Positions 15,003 to 27,630 of a stretch of DNA of 64,000 bases are shown here, in pieces. The translations under genes were made by a program, and so were the position numbers. The stretch comes from Lingula anatina. Taxonomy: Eukaryota; Brachiopoda; Lingulata; Lingulida; Lingulidae. The stretch covers positions 304,953-368,952 of the forward strand of contig NW_019774236.1 of the NCBI RefSeq assembly GCF_001039355.2, given 5' to 3'. The notes below the pieces were generated by a model. That model saw nothing but the letters and a program-made list of their open reading frames with translations, was not told where the DNA came from and made no database searches. Every line of letters begins with the position of its first letter. Within the stretch, counting starts at the first letter, position 1.

Positions 15003-17551
15003 AAAACAGAGAGTGGACTCTTTATGCGAGAAGGATGTTAAACACCCAAACCCAATATAGAGGTGCGTTTCACATGCTGAAGTGTCAAAAAGTAAAATTG
15101 AATGAATTCAAAGTTTATTCAATTTTTTAAAACATATATGCGTATAGAACAAAAATCCACCACTGTCTCAAATTAAATTCAAATTTTAAATTTTACCATG
15201 TCTTTTTCATCACGCAAAGAGCCCTAAATGGTAACGTATGTTCCAAAAAAAGTACGGTAACGTATGTTCCAGGTAATTTAATTTTAATTTTTATACCGCG
15301 TTCCAATATATTTTGTAGTGGTTCAGTCATGGTAAATTGGACATGACGTAAGGATGTTTTTCTAAACATTTAAACTGTCACTCAAGGGGCTTTGCGTCAT
15401 TGCTAACACTAGGTAACGTATGTTCCCTAGAAAAATTGTCAAAATGTTTCATTGTGTTCAAGTACTTAGTACAAGAAAAAGCAATGCTTTCTTTTGTCGT
15501 GATATATCGTGATTCCATGACAGTTTGACATTTCTGATATAATATTTGGAGCACGAGAGGTTCACAGTTGGACGTTTTGCATTTGTGACAGTAACACACG
15601 TTCCCTTCTTGGGTTAGACGATGGATTATTTTTTTCATTATTCATGGTTCCAGGAGAGTGAAACTTGAATACAAAATTCTTCATGTGGGACCCTAAAGTA
15701 ATTAAACATAGTTTGCAATCAATCTGAGCACTAAATATTTTAAGAGAATGCCTGTGACATCAATTGCGCCGCTATATCGGGTTTGGGTGTAAAGGGTAAT
15801 AGAAGCTTTATATCAACTCCGTGAATGATAAATGAAATAATACTACAGCAAAGTAAATAAGTTATCTTATCATCAAGTCATGCAATTGCTTGACTTTTGT
15901 CAAACAAATGCGACCTATACTTCAATTATTTTTATTTTCGGTTTTTACTTTCGAAGGTTCAGATAAGGATGTTGAGGAAAATGTTTTTTAAAAGGGAACA
16001 CTGAGTACCGTTATTGTGTATGGTTAATGAAAGAGAATGGTATTTTTATCAGTTGTTCAGTAGTGTGAGTTTAAGGGACAGTTCGAGGAATTTTATTGCA
16101 AACCAAACGTAATCGACATTTGTAAAGATACTTAATGGTATACTACCACTTTACGGGATAAATGCCCTGATTGTACTGACAAATCTACTTCATAGGATAA
16201 AATGTGATTTCATCTCCCAATAAAATATTGATTGCGACTTCATGGGTGAATGGTGAAAATGTGCATCAATTTTTATGAGAATGATATAATATAAAAGTGA
16301 TGAAATTAAGTTTAATGAATCGATGTCAATGGCATTCAAATTCTTTCTTTGTTTGCGTTTGCTTTGTGCTTATCCTTGGTTGCGTTATCTAAATTCATGG
16401 ATCTGCTTTTAATGCTATCCATAAGTATTTTTGTTTGTTATCTGAAGTCTAGAGACGGACTGTTGCATTTTGTTCATCGTTGGTAGACTGCACTTGGAAA
16501 ACCCAACTGCGCCGGTCGTAATGGCGTTTTCTCAAGTATTTGCATATTTACCAATCAGATAATTTGAAATAAAAGTCAGAAGATTGAGAACATCTCTAGT
16601 CATTGAAGAAGATAAGCAGTTAAAGGTGCATTGCACGCTAGCATTTGTTCGCTTTAACTTTTCTTTAGACCTTCTTACTCTCTCGTGATCAGACTGTAAC
16701 TGAAATATTGATGATTGCTTAGGAATAGATTCTGAAAATCAAACTGGACTTTTTGTTCTTTATAAACATATGTTGTAGCGAAATCCTCATGTTTTCTTAG
16801 TCTAATTGTTTTTCCGATTCTTTTAATTATTTTACTGAAGAAAAATTAAGTTGATTTTTGTCGTTTGAATATATTTAATTTGCTGAAAATTTTTGAAGTA
16901 TAATCTTTCACTTTTAGAGAAAATATGTGACAAAAATTCCCTGTATACTTATTATTTCATTATAATAATAATAAGAATAATGTAAAAAATACACGATGCC
17001 CTTCAATTTTGATAGTACATGGTAAATCTTATCAAATATCACAGAGCGAATATACTATTTTTTCACTTACAAATACAGAAATCTCACTGCAACTACCATC
17101 ATATTATCTGAACATGTTACCAAAACGTGTAAAAGAAAAGCACTGCCTTCGCCAATATTGTAAAATTAATATTACATCGCAAAATAAATACTGGTAATTT
17201 GTATTAATGGATAAAACCTGATGTATCTAAAGTTATAAATAAAAAAACTCAAGATTATTTTTACAAGTATAACGACTCACAAAAAGTCTAACTGCAGGGT
17301 AATTTTCCCTAAATGACAAAACATTGTTTACTTCATGATCTACAGTTAATATCACATTAAAACAACGAGAAATCACTGTATTTTAATACAAGAAAATGAA
17401 TTACTTATTACAAGTACAATGTAAAAACCGGAGTTTTGCCTTATCATCCAAGATGATACAATAAATTATTATCGCACAAAATGCATTGCTATTTGAGCAA
17501 CAGGATAAAACATGTACCTGTATGCTGTGAAATACAGTGTCAAACAATACT
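15003..17551. other. AT-rich intergenic region with a triplicated 15-mer
   Basis: It contains three copies of GGTAACGTATGTTCC (15,230; 15,256; 15,412) downstream of the VWA gene. The rest, to about 17.5 kb, is AT-rich and without recognisable coding or RNA features. Confidence 0.6.
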
Positions 17552-19058
17552 CTAAAACATAACTGTAGTGGACCTGACTTTAGACTCTCCAACACATTGT
17601 CCTAGAGATGTTTTCTCACATCCAGGTGGATCATTTTCTGCAATATGAAAAAAAACAACACATTATTTAATCATTTACTTCACAAATAAATTTTACACTT
17701 CTACTTCAATGAACTTGATTTTACCTGAGATCTCATCAACAAATTTTGGAGGAAAGGAATTTTCAGATTCGTCAATGGCATATACTGTCGCATTTTATCG
17801 GAATAAATAAATAAATAAATGTCCTACTGTATCATTCTGAAACGAATGGATATTTTATTTAGGTCTTATAACTGGATATTTTTTATTTGTTATAAATGTT
17901 CATATACCTAAGAATAATGCCAATCAACAGTACAAATGCATCATTTACTATCTGTGATAGACCAAGGACTTGGCGTTTCATCATCTTGTTAAAGACGTAT
18001 CTCCTTCGTTGAGTTAAATTTAGATAAAATAAAAAAGGAAAAAAAAAATCAACATAGAATTTTATTTAGTCAAAGTTTAACATTAAAATTACATTTCAAG
18101 CTTATTTTATGATTTATCTGCCAACATGCAAATGTTTTAAAATGACATACTTAGACTGATCAGTTATACTTTTATTTTTTTAAAGGTCAAGAATGATTGG
18201 CTATAACTGAAATTCATTGCTCATCAATTTAATACTCTCACTTACCACTGGAAAGAAAATGCCCACTACAAACATTTTCGTCTCATCTGGGGCAAATTTC
18301 TCTACCCTGGGGCACAATATCATCCTTACAAAAAGTATACACGTTGACTTATTTGTGAAAACAAAATGAAAATGTTGAGATAGATATGGCGAATTCTTTT
18401 TGGTACAAAGTTAAACTATGCATGAAAGCTAGAACAAAATTAACCAACTTCCTTATAACTTTACATACTAATAACTTAACAAAACGCTGCTATATCTACC
18501 ACAATTTATGTGACAAAATCTCATAGAAAACTTCAAGATTTAAGAAATATATAACATTATTGCAAATTAACTCAAATTTTAAAACCTCACCAAAACTGAT
18601 TTTTCTCCTTTTTACTGGAAAAGAGATGAAACCAAAGAAAAAAGCACAGCTTGAGTAATTATTTTTGCAACCGACGTCACATCTTGGTAAAAGTTTATTT
18701 TTGTTCCAGAGAGACCACTGAAGAACAACAATTAATTAACACATGTTGTTATCTTATCAAACACTATTATTTGACTTTTGCATCGCTCAAACTGCGGCTT
18801 TATTTCAATTATTTGCTTTCTGCACATCGAAAGGCTCAAGTAGACCGACGAGGATAATATTTCTTAAAGGAGAAAACTAGACATTTTTATACAAGATGAT
18901 CCAATAAGATGTTTCCATTTTATATAAAGTAGCGTTTTCTGCTGAAAGGATAACTTCACTCTTTTGCATAGATCTGTCTTACAGACATGCAAGTTTTGTG
19001 TAGTGTAAGTTTTTTCCTCGTACATGTATGCAATCAAATTTCGAGTACAGCTCAATAC
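17552..19058 (-). CDS. Putative multi-pass membrane protein, minus strand, short exons (5' partial)
   Basis: I assembled this from splice sites because every exon is short. Minus-strand exons, 5' to 3': 19,058-18,983 (SKFDCIHVRGKNLHY), 18,717-18,616 (TKINFYQDVTSVAKIITQAV), 18,324-18,246 (VEKFAPDETKMFVVGIFFPV), 17,984-17,908 (GLSQIVNDAFVLLIGIIL), 17,784-17,725 (YAIDESENSFPPKFVDEIS) and 17,637-17,552 (NDPPGCEKTSLGQCVGESKV, then a stop at 17,552-17,554). Each has an AG acceptor and GT donor, and phases agree at every junction except between the fourth and fifth listed exons, where a small exon may be missing. At least three hydrophobic segments precede an acidic, Cys-containing tail. With an unseen first TM this would resemble a four-pass protein. 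I do not recognise the family. No 5' exon was found up to 19.4 kb. Confidence 0.45.
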
Positions 19059-19383
19059 CTTATAATGGCGCTGAATCGCAATGGCTACTGAAGTTTGTAA
19101 TGACAATGCTCATTATGCCATAGGGTTTCTCCTGATCGCCGTTCGACTGTTATACTTGAAAGCATTAGTAACTAGGGGATTGTCAGCATAGACACCGTCT
19201 CTTAGGTGTCGCCAAAGAGAATAAGCCTTAGGAGATAGGGCCAATGACAATGACGCCAGGGACGATGATTGATTTGAAACTAACTGAAATTGGCATTACT
19301 AGCACTGTTACAAATCAGTATCACGTTTATTAATATAGGCAAATGCAAAAGCAAACGTAAGCAGTGTTGCTTTTTCAGTAAGC

Positions 19384-19492
19384 AAGTACATGTAAATTTG
19401 GTGATATTATAGTTGGGAAGACTAAACTCATTCCGAAGCAGGTAAAGCTTTGGATAAAAATCATACCAAGAATCATATTTCGTTCGAATTGA
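19384..19492 (+). pseudogene. Relic last exon of a fifth esterase copy
   Basis: This reads FGDIIVGKTKLIPKQVKLW and ends RSN plus a stop, matching the last exon of copies A-D (FGDVIVGK...PKRVKFW...ARSN) with substitutions. The start of the exon and its AG acceptor are gone, and no other exon of this copy is found upstream. The sequence after the stop still matches the 3' flanks of the intact copies. Confidence 0.8.
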
Positions 19493-20010
19493 GATTCACA
19501 ACAGAGGGCAAAAACATTGGACGACATCTTTTCTGGATTTAGCATATGCTGAATAGTATAATAGCTATGGTGGTCATCCCAATATATATACCTCATTTGT
19601 AAGGATAACGAGACCAAAATAATGAAACTCAAGTGATTATGGAAATGTAGCAATGAAGAAGGACCCCCCCCCCCCAAAAAAAAAAAAAATCGAAATCAAA
19701 GCTATAGTTCACGTAAACAGCAAAAACTAAGTATTAAATTTTAAATTAAAATGGGAGCATCTAATGGAATTAATTTAAAGATGTAAATAACAAGTTTGTC
19801 ACCTCATTGAAAACATCAACAAAACAGGAGACAGCAGGAGACCAATGCAGACATTGTTATTTCTATTCTATACTTATATGCAACCATGTCTGCTAAAGTG
19901 TTTTTTAAATAGCATGTACACTACTGCATATATTTCCACGTTTTGTACCCTAACAATCAAAGTAAATTAAATTAAAAACATCGCAATGTATTTTATTAAA
20001 AAAAGGGGTT
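19493..20010. other. 3' flank of the relic esterase copy
   Basis: It is homologous to the flanks at 3.86-4.56 kb and 9.57-10.05 kb. It contains a short C/A homopolymer tract at about 19,666-19,689. No gene is seen. Confidence 0.6.
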
Positions 20011-20936
20011 ACATCCCAGCAGGCATAGTAAGGTTAGATCAACGTTGAAAACAGGTTGATACGTTGAATTGCCGTTGATTTACCTAAATTCAACGTAAAA
20101 TCAACGTTGACCCAGTCACGTCAAAACACCGTCATAATGTGACTTTGACCCAACGTTGTAGTTTGGTCATTGACTCAACGTTGTTGTTTGGTCGTCGTGA
20201 AGCAAGACATGGATTGTAATTTAAAATATTAATTATTGAAAACGTGATACTTTGTTTATCAATACTGTAATTTACTTTATCAAAATAATAAAAAAAGTGT
20301 TTTAAAGTTAAAGTGTACAGTCGTTTTGTGTCTTTATTGAACTAGTGAATTTTCTTAACTTGTTATTCATAAATACATTCCAATAAACTTCCTTGCAAGG
20401 TCAGCTAACACTAGGAAATAATCGCTGTAACTGTGACTGAGTGAAGTTAACAAAGTTGACAGTTCTCGGTACCCTGTTATAGATAGACAGGTTGAGATGA
20501 ATGTGACTTTGTTATATATATATAACTTAACTTTGGAAATCCTAACTTAAAGGCCATACATATATACCCTACATATATTTAGCCATCAAACATGTCCTTC
20601 TGCTTAACACATCCAGGCTAAAAGGGTGTACCATGCTTAGGTGCAAAACAAGCTTAGGAGCTAAATGCGTTGAAAAAATCAGACAAAGCAAGCACTTGGA
20701 TGTTTTTACAGTGTACGTTATAATTGTGTACCTGTGTTTTGTACCAAAAATAAAAACATTTCAGGTCATTTCAATGTCTTTTCATGCAAGAATGTTGTCT
20801 AACAACTGGGGTTGATACAATGTTGTTATTTGACGTTGATCCAACTTTCAAATCCAATGTTTATCTAACGTCTTATCAACGTTATGGTTCAACGTTGTTT
20901 CAACGTTAAAACAACATAATTTGCCCGCTGGGATGT
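20011..20936. mobile_element. Non-autonomous DNA transposon (MITE) with 15-bp ITRs
   Basis: The ends are ACATCCCAGCAGGCA (20,011-20,025) and TGCCCGCTGGGATGT (20,922-20,936), inverted with one mismatch. Many CAACGTTG-type subterminal motifs lie inside both ends. No transposase is encoded. The element splits the esterase 3'-flank homology, which resumes near 21,060. A clear target-site duplication could not be read. Confidence 0.75.
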
Positions 20937-22160
20937 GCTTTACTGGGTTGAACAAAATTCGAAAGGTAGGTGCGTATCTTTGCTATGGTGAAGATTAGTG
21001 CAGGTATTACGATTATTATCATTATAATAATTATTATTTGTTGATACAGAGTACAAAATTAAATGTTCAGGAGGAAATATCGGTTAAACAATATACTTGA
21101 ATGAACGCATTAACTATGTGCAACATTTTTTAATCGCAGCAACTTACTTTGCATTCGTCTTTGAAAACCGGATCTTTTTTTCTCGATCAATTAAGTTTGG
21201 CACTGCAGTGTATTCATTGATATTGTTGCGTTCAAATGTACACCAGTCACAATTAAAAGGCCTACATGTACTTGTAGTGGTTGAGATCTCAAGAGAATAC
21301 ATGAGAGTGGGAAAAGATAAATTGGGATTTTGGCGACTTGGACTTCTGTTATGAATTAAATATAAGACCATTCTTTAACACATAGCAATCACCATTGCTG
21401 TTTAGTGTAAAATGAAAAATAAGAAATCACAACCTTATTCTATTTACAGTAAAACATTGAAGCATTTTTCTGTTCGTCTATAAACAATCAGACCTTATTC
21501 CGAAAAAATAAGACACCATTGGTTTTTAATGTTTAGGTGAAACGTTTGAGTGATCAACACTCTGCTCATACAGCAATTACAGGTATGCATTACTCAGTAT
21601 ACTTACTGAACAGCAGTACAGGTATATGGGACCACAAAGCTGGAGACAGCAAAGACTAGAGACAGCAAAATGACCTTCATAATTATTTTATAACTAACAG
21701 GTTTTACAAAATTGTTTTCCTAAGTTTTTGCTAACTTCTTGTCAGAAGTATAATTTGAATTATTGGGCATGTCATGAATTGGATTTTATCTCTATAAAAT
21801 GGCAGCTTGCATTCTGAGACAACTATAACAAATATGCAAATATGGCAAATTGTGTTATAATAAAAGCTACATACAAATCAAAAGAATGGCAATTTATTCA
21901 GCTGTATAGATGTGCCTTTATATGACAGATCATGCGGGTAGGGACAGACAGAGAGAATGAAAACCTTAAAAACTAAGACAAATTATAAAAGAAATATAAT
22001 TTTTCTATCACATAATATGCGGGGTAGTGACGCAAACAATATGAAAGTAACAGACGCCTTATATGTATAGTGAATAATCCGTGGAAGATATAATCACAAA
22101 TGCTGTTAATTCATCACCTGGTGACATAACGGAAGACACCGAGACTTGAAAAAAGTAATC
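20937..22160. other. Intergenic region upstream of esterase copy C
   Basis: About 21,060-21,500 is the duplicated esterase-flank block. After that comes AT-rich sequence similar to the region upstream of copy D (about 28.4-28.9 kb). No gene is apparent. Confidence 0.6.
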
Positions 22161-22162
22161 TT

Positions 22163-22275
22163 TCCGTGGATAAAAGGAACATTATTATGCACTAAGGCTT
22201 CCCAGACTATCGAATTCACGTCGCGAGTTACATATTTTCACGCAGTATAATTTGTTATACGTGTAGTTTCGCAGA
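22163..22275 (+). promoter_or_regulatory. Putative core promoter and 5' UTR of esterase copy C
   Basis: The TATA-like GATAAAAGG (22,169-22,177) lies 99 bp before the ATG. The segment from TTTCCGTGGATAAAAGG to the ATG is nearly identical to that of copy D, arguing for conserved function or recent duplication. Confidence 0.45.
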
Positions 22276-25129
22276 ATGGGGTCTTGGGTTGTGATTGTCA
22301 TTTGCGCTTCTCTGGCAGTTGTAGTTCTGAAGGATGTAGAATGCCAGAACATTGTCTACATTGACAACGGAGCGTTACAGGGAGCGACAGAAACTGTACA
22401 AGGGCGCAGGGTGGATGTATTCTTAGGTATACCATTCGCCAAGCCTCCAGTAGGAGATCTCAGGTTTAGGTTACCAGAGCCTGCAGAGAACTGGGAAGGT
22501 GTTAAAGATGCCACGGCGTTTGGGCCTGCCTGCATGCAAAACTTGCCGAACCCTTTTGGCTTTCCCGATCCTGAGACGGTTAGTATGAGACACATTGTAT
22601 ATGTACATTAAAACTTATTAATGGCTAGTTTTTATCAAACCTTAGATACTGATGTTCAGTAAAACAATGCATTGGTGTTTTATTCAGCATAAATTCATCT
22701 TGTTTCCAGCAAACCTATATAGATTAAGTAAGAAGAAACATATGGTATACGTGAGTTCACTGAAAATAAATTACCTATAGCTGCCATGATTTACACCATC
22801 CTTGTAAGATGCAGTGAACTAAAATATCGTAATGATCTTATATATGATCGTTATGGGTTAGAAAATAACTGTTTTTTTTTCAAGTAACATCTATTGAATA
22901 CATACAGCAAGTAGCAATTGAGTTGTGTTATTATAGTGTTCTTAATATATCGAATATATGAAGGTATCTGAAATGTAACGATATCCTTGAGATGCCCTCA
23001 TCTAAAAGCAAAAAATTCACAGAAATTAAAATGATGGCATTTCCCCGTTAACTTCATGTGTGTGTTAATCACAAGGAGAAGCAACTACAGTATACTATGT
23101 ATTTTAAATGTTATGTGTACACGATGTAACAGAACATAACATAACACATTAAAACCCTAGAGATACCGGTATGTGTACTTTGTAATCCTAAAATTCCTTT
23201 AAATTTATCTAGGCGCGAAATGCCGATTAAAAAGGTATAAAACTGATGATGAAATAGAAATAGAAAAGATGGGCCAACTTAAGTTATTGGATAATTACCA
23301 GAATTACAACATTACGTCAGTCTGGAGAATATCTTCACGAAGTCATGCACAACATAAAAAAGTTGTAAATGCTCCATTTGTTGCAAATACAACCATTTAC
23401 TAAAGTTTAAATCACTACCTAATGGAGGGTATAATGAAAAAGGGGCATTTACCAAGACAGTGATTGCGTGACAGGCATGCTGCACCATCTTTTAATACCA
23501 TTACTCTATTTAAACCCAAATCATATAATATACAGTAGGTATATTAGCATGAATGCTTCACTATTTTTACTAGCAATCCCAACCGTACTTTGGTATTGAT
23601 CTCAAATATAATAATAATTGATAATAATTTCCAACATTCAATTTCCAAATTTCAATATCTGCTAAATATTAAAGTAAGACGGTGCAATTTTCAAATATCA
23701 AATGTTTTAATATCTGTTGAAAATTAAAGTAAAAGTGTGCAAAGGTTTTATTATATTCCCCACAATCCCACACACGTTGTATTCTATTCAAGAATTTAAC
23801 CTTCTGAATTAACAGATACTTTATGACAATAATGATATTTTAGGTTCTGAGAAAAATCAGTAGTTATTTAAACTACAGGTGTATTCAAGAATTTATTTGA
23901 TATTCACATTCACGTATATGATATATGATATATTATAATTTACAAATTGAATCTGACCACTGAGGCACATATACTTATTGATCTATTTATGTTAAAGAAA
24001 CATTGTTTCATGTACCTGTATGTTATCTTTCTGATCTAATTGTGAAATTCATCAAAATATTAATATTTTCTCTTTATCGTGTAGATTTCGGAAGACTGCC
24101 TGACGCTCAACGTTTTTGTTCCTGGATCCACAAACAGTTCCAACAATAAGGCGGTCATGGTCTGGATATATGGCGGAGGATATATCACAGGTGGAACATC
24201 GACATATAGCTTCAAAGAATTCGGTGAGTAAATTGTCACTGAAAATATATTGTGGGGTTAAATCACAGGTGGAGCAGATACATATATATAGTTTCACAGA
24301 ATTTGGTGAGTAAAAAAGGACTGAAGACAATATGTGTGTGAGCATTCATCACAGTATAGATATTCAGACATATAAAATGAAGCATCATTACAATGAATAA
24401 TCCTAAAATGACTCTGATATCTTTCGAACACTTCATTTCCCCTTACTTTACTTATTTATGGAAACTACGAAAGTTATCACAAAGAGAGGAAAGTAAATAA
24501 CCTTTTCTAGATCTAGACCTGACACAATTTAAACGCCCTGAGGAAAATGTCCTTGTTAAAAGCCTTAAAGGTACATATAAACCGAACATCAGTAACACAT
24601 ATAAACCACTTCTACTAGTTTCTTATTCAACTCAAATAAAGTCGACATGCCAAAGGATAAACTGAATAAATCACTCGATCAGCCATAAAAGAGCTTTAGG
24701 CGGCTCCTTTTTTCAAATTTTTGGTGAGAAATTTAACCTGCTTGGGTAATCTTAAACAATGTCTTTTGGCAATTCTTTTAGTTAAACTATTTAAAACTAT
24801 ATGCTGGCATTTGATTGGTTTTTGTGGCACAAATTGACTTCATATGCATATTTAAAATGTAAAGACAGACATTTCAATTTATTTTAATTTATTTCATGCT
24901 TAACATGAATGAGGCCAGATCACTACTTTTTACATATACTTTTAGTTCTAAACGGTGACGTCATAGTCGTATCTATGAACTACCGCCTGAATGTGTTTGG
25001 GTTTCTCAGCACTGGTGACGACAGCGTACCAGGTAATATAGGACTTTGGGACCAAATTGAGGCGCTGAATTGGATCAAGAAGAATATCCAGTACTTTGGC
25101 GGGGACCCTGGAAGGTGCGCGATCACACA

Positions 25130-25165
<36 letters not shown>

Positions 25166-26906
25166 GTATTTGAGAGTTCACCTGTCCATGTTTTATTTAA
25201 AAGATCATATCATTGTGACGATCCAAGCTTGTGCGCTCTTTTACTGTTATATTGTTATTGGTGTTTCACAGGGTGACGATTTTTGGCGAATCTGCAGGTG
25301 GTAGTAGTGCAACACAGCTGGCGCTGGCAAACGCTTCTTCAGGCCTCTTTCAACGTTTGATAAGTCAAAGTGGTACTACCAGCGCTTTTTGGGCAGTGTC
25401 AGAAAATGGTCCACAACTTGCTGTAAGAATGGGAAGCATTGTTGGCTGTCCAACGGCAAACACCACGGCACTTGTAGATTGTCTACGCACCATTGAGGCC
25501 GAGGCCCTTTTGAATGCTAGTGTAAAAGCCACCATAGGGCTCACGGGATATTTTTACATTCCCTCAGTTGACGGCATAATGCTTACGAAACCAATATCAG
25601 AGATGTTAAGTGATCCCGTTGTGTTGGAGCGCCTGCATTCTCTCGACTTCGTAACTGGAATTCTTAATGGAGATGGAGGAATCTTGGTTCTAAATAAGTT
25701 CTCCGACGGGATTGATCCCCTTTTGTTTCGTGACACACTGATTCCTTTTTGGACTAAGTTAGAGGTTGGCAACAACACGGATATAATCAACGCGATCACA
25801 GAATTTTACTATGACAAAACCGCCACCAAATTAGAAACTGCGCGTGATTTTGTCGACCTCGGCACTGACTTACTCTTCACTCATCCGATGTTTAAATTTA
25901 TAGAGTCTCATCTCTCCGAAGGGGGTGGCTCGACATATCTTTACTACTTTATGAGAAAGCCGCTGTATGGAAATGTTATGTTGGGTTCGCCATCTTGGTT
26001 TCAGCGAGCAAGTCACGGAGACGACCTTCATTTTATGATTGGGTCACATGAACCTTTTGTCTCCCGTGCTACTTTCACTGAGGATGAGAAGTATCTGAGT
26101 GGGATGATGATACGATATTGGGCCAACTTTGCCAAGACTGGGTAGGTAAAACTATAAAACACAGTTATATGGCGACGAAGCACTTTTTATTACATAGTTC
26201 AGATACTATGGATTACTGTTTTAAGAAATTGAGCCAACTCTGTATATATCATTCAAATATTGTAAACCACAAACAAAAACGATCGAAATCCACAATTAAC
26301 CATAAAGCAGATACTATTTGTTTTGATCCCGTGTATATAAATGGTATGGTGTTTTAGGTATATGATGATGTAAACTGATCAAAAAGCTTTAACTAAAACG
26401 TGCGGGAAGCTCCCTTGATTTTTTCTACGCCAAAGATAATTAATTTGATATAACAAGTGCAACGGAAACCAAATTCAATATTTAGGAACCAAATGTATAT
26501 TAGACCATGTGTTTTTGTCAAGTTACATGCATTTAGCGTCTGTTTTCTATTGTGGCCAAGTGCAGTTTTATTGGCTTTAAGGTGTTGTCATTTGAATAAA
26601 TTATGTAATAGAGACTTATTTGATTTCAAACTACTCTGAGGCCATTCTCTACGAATTACACTTACTACATGTAGTAGCGGATAATATGTTCCGATAATTT
26701 TTAAGCGGTCCATATTATAACTTATGGTTTGTTTCAGAAATCCAAACATGCCAGAGCCTGTTCCAGCAATATGGGAGGAATACACTGTGAATAAAGAGCA
26801 CTACCTCGAATTTGGTGACGTCATAGTGGGAAAGAGGAGAGTCATTCCAAAACGGGTCAAGTTTTGGATGAAAACCGTACCAAGAATTCTTGCTCGTTCA
26901 AATTAA
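22276..26906 (+). CDS. Cholinesterase/carboxylesterase-like protein, copy C (complete)
   Basis: Five exons (22,276-22,578; 24,085-24,223; 24,946-25,114; 25,272-26,141; 26,738-26,906) give 549 residues. A signal peptide ([17 protein letters not shown]) starts the protein. Nucleophile Ser211 in GESAG, the GDG acid loop and the HGDDL His loop are present. The oxyanion motif is YGGG (Tyr at 24,169-24,171) instead of HGGG, as in copy A, so catalysis may be weakened. The codon before the exon 1 donor is ACG, as in B and D. Intron 2 contains a partial second copy of the exon 2 end. Intron 3 has a (CA)n tract. No membrane anchor is seen. The product is likely soluble and secreted. Confidence 0.92.
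24249..24313 (+). pseudogene. Partial duplicate of exon 2 inside intron 2 of copy C
   Basis: It repeats the last ~60 bp of exon 2 (CACAGGTGGA...TTTCACAGAATTTG) followed by a GTGAGT donor. The first part has a TAA stop in frame. It may act as a decoy splice donor or be inert. Confidence 0.7.
25129..25160. repeat. (CA)n microsatellite in intron 3 of copy C
   Basis: CA-repeat tract starting about 15 bp after the exon 3 donor, at the same place as in copy A. Confidence 0.85.
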
Positions 26907-27630
26907 GTTTCAAAGCATTGGGAAAAAACATTGGACGGCATTTTTTTCGGGATTTGGCATATGTTGAATAGTATATTATATTTGGTGGTTAACACAGTAC
27001 ATATATACATAAATTGTTAGCAGTGACTTATTCTAAGGCATTTGTATGTGATGGAGATATTATTTGGAGTTATTCAGTTCCATTGTGGTGTTTTGGGTTT
27101 AAATGGAATTTTTGATTTTACAGTATATAACCACGGATTGCTATGTGGTTTTGTGGAACAGCATTATCATGAAATAAATGGATCAAATAGTCGTAGAAAA
27201 GGTAGTATGGATAAAGCTATGCAGTATTTCCATTGCTATTGTTGGGTTCAGGTGTACAGCAGTCACAATACTTGTGGTGGTTGACATCTCTAGAAAATAT
27301 GTGAGAGTGGGAAATAAAAAATATGGTAACTGGGACTTCTGCTGTAAATTAAATCTAAGGCCATCCTTTTACACAGAACAAACGCCATTGATGTTTAATG
27401 TCAAGTGAAAAGTATTTTCTCTTCAGTTTAAGAAATCACAGCCTTTTTCTATAATCAGTATTTTTCTGTTCGTCTATGAAAATCAGACTTTATTCCAACA
27501 AAATTAGACACCATTGGTTTTTAATGTTAAGGGGAAACGTTTGAGTGATCAATACTCTACTCATACAGCAAATACCCATTATTCAGTATACATGTACGTA
27601 CTGAACAAGAGTGCACGTATGTACAGATTA
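26907..27630. other. 3' flank of esterase copy C
   Basis: It is homologous to the 3' flanks of copies A and B (shared GGAACAGCATTATCA-like and GTGGTTGACATCTCTAG runs). No gene is seen. Confidence 0.6.
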
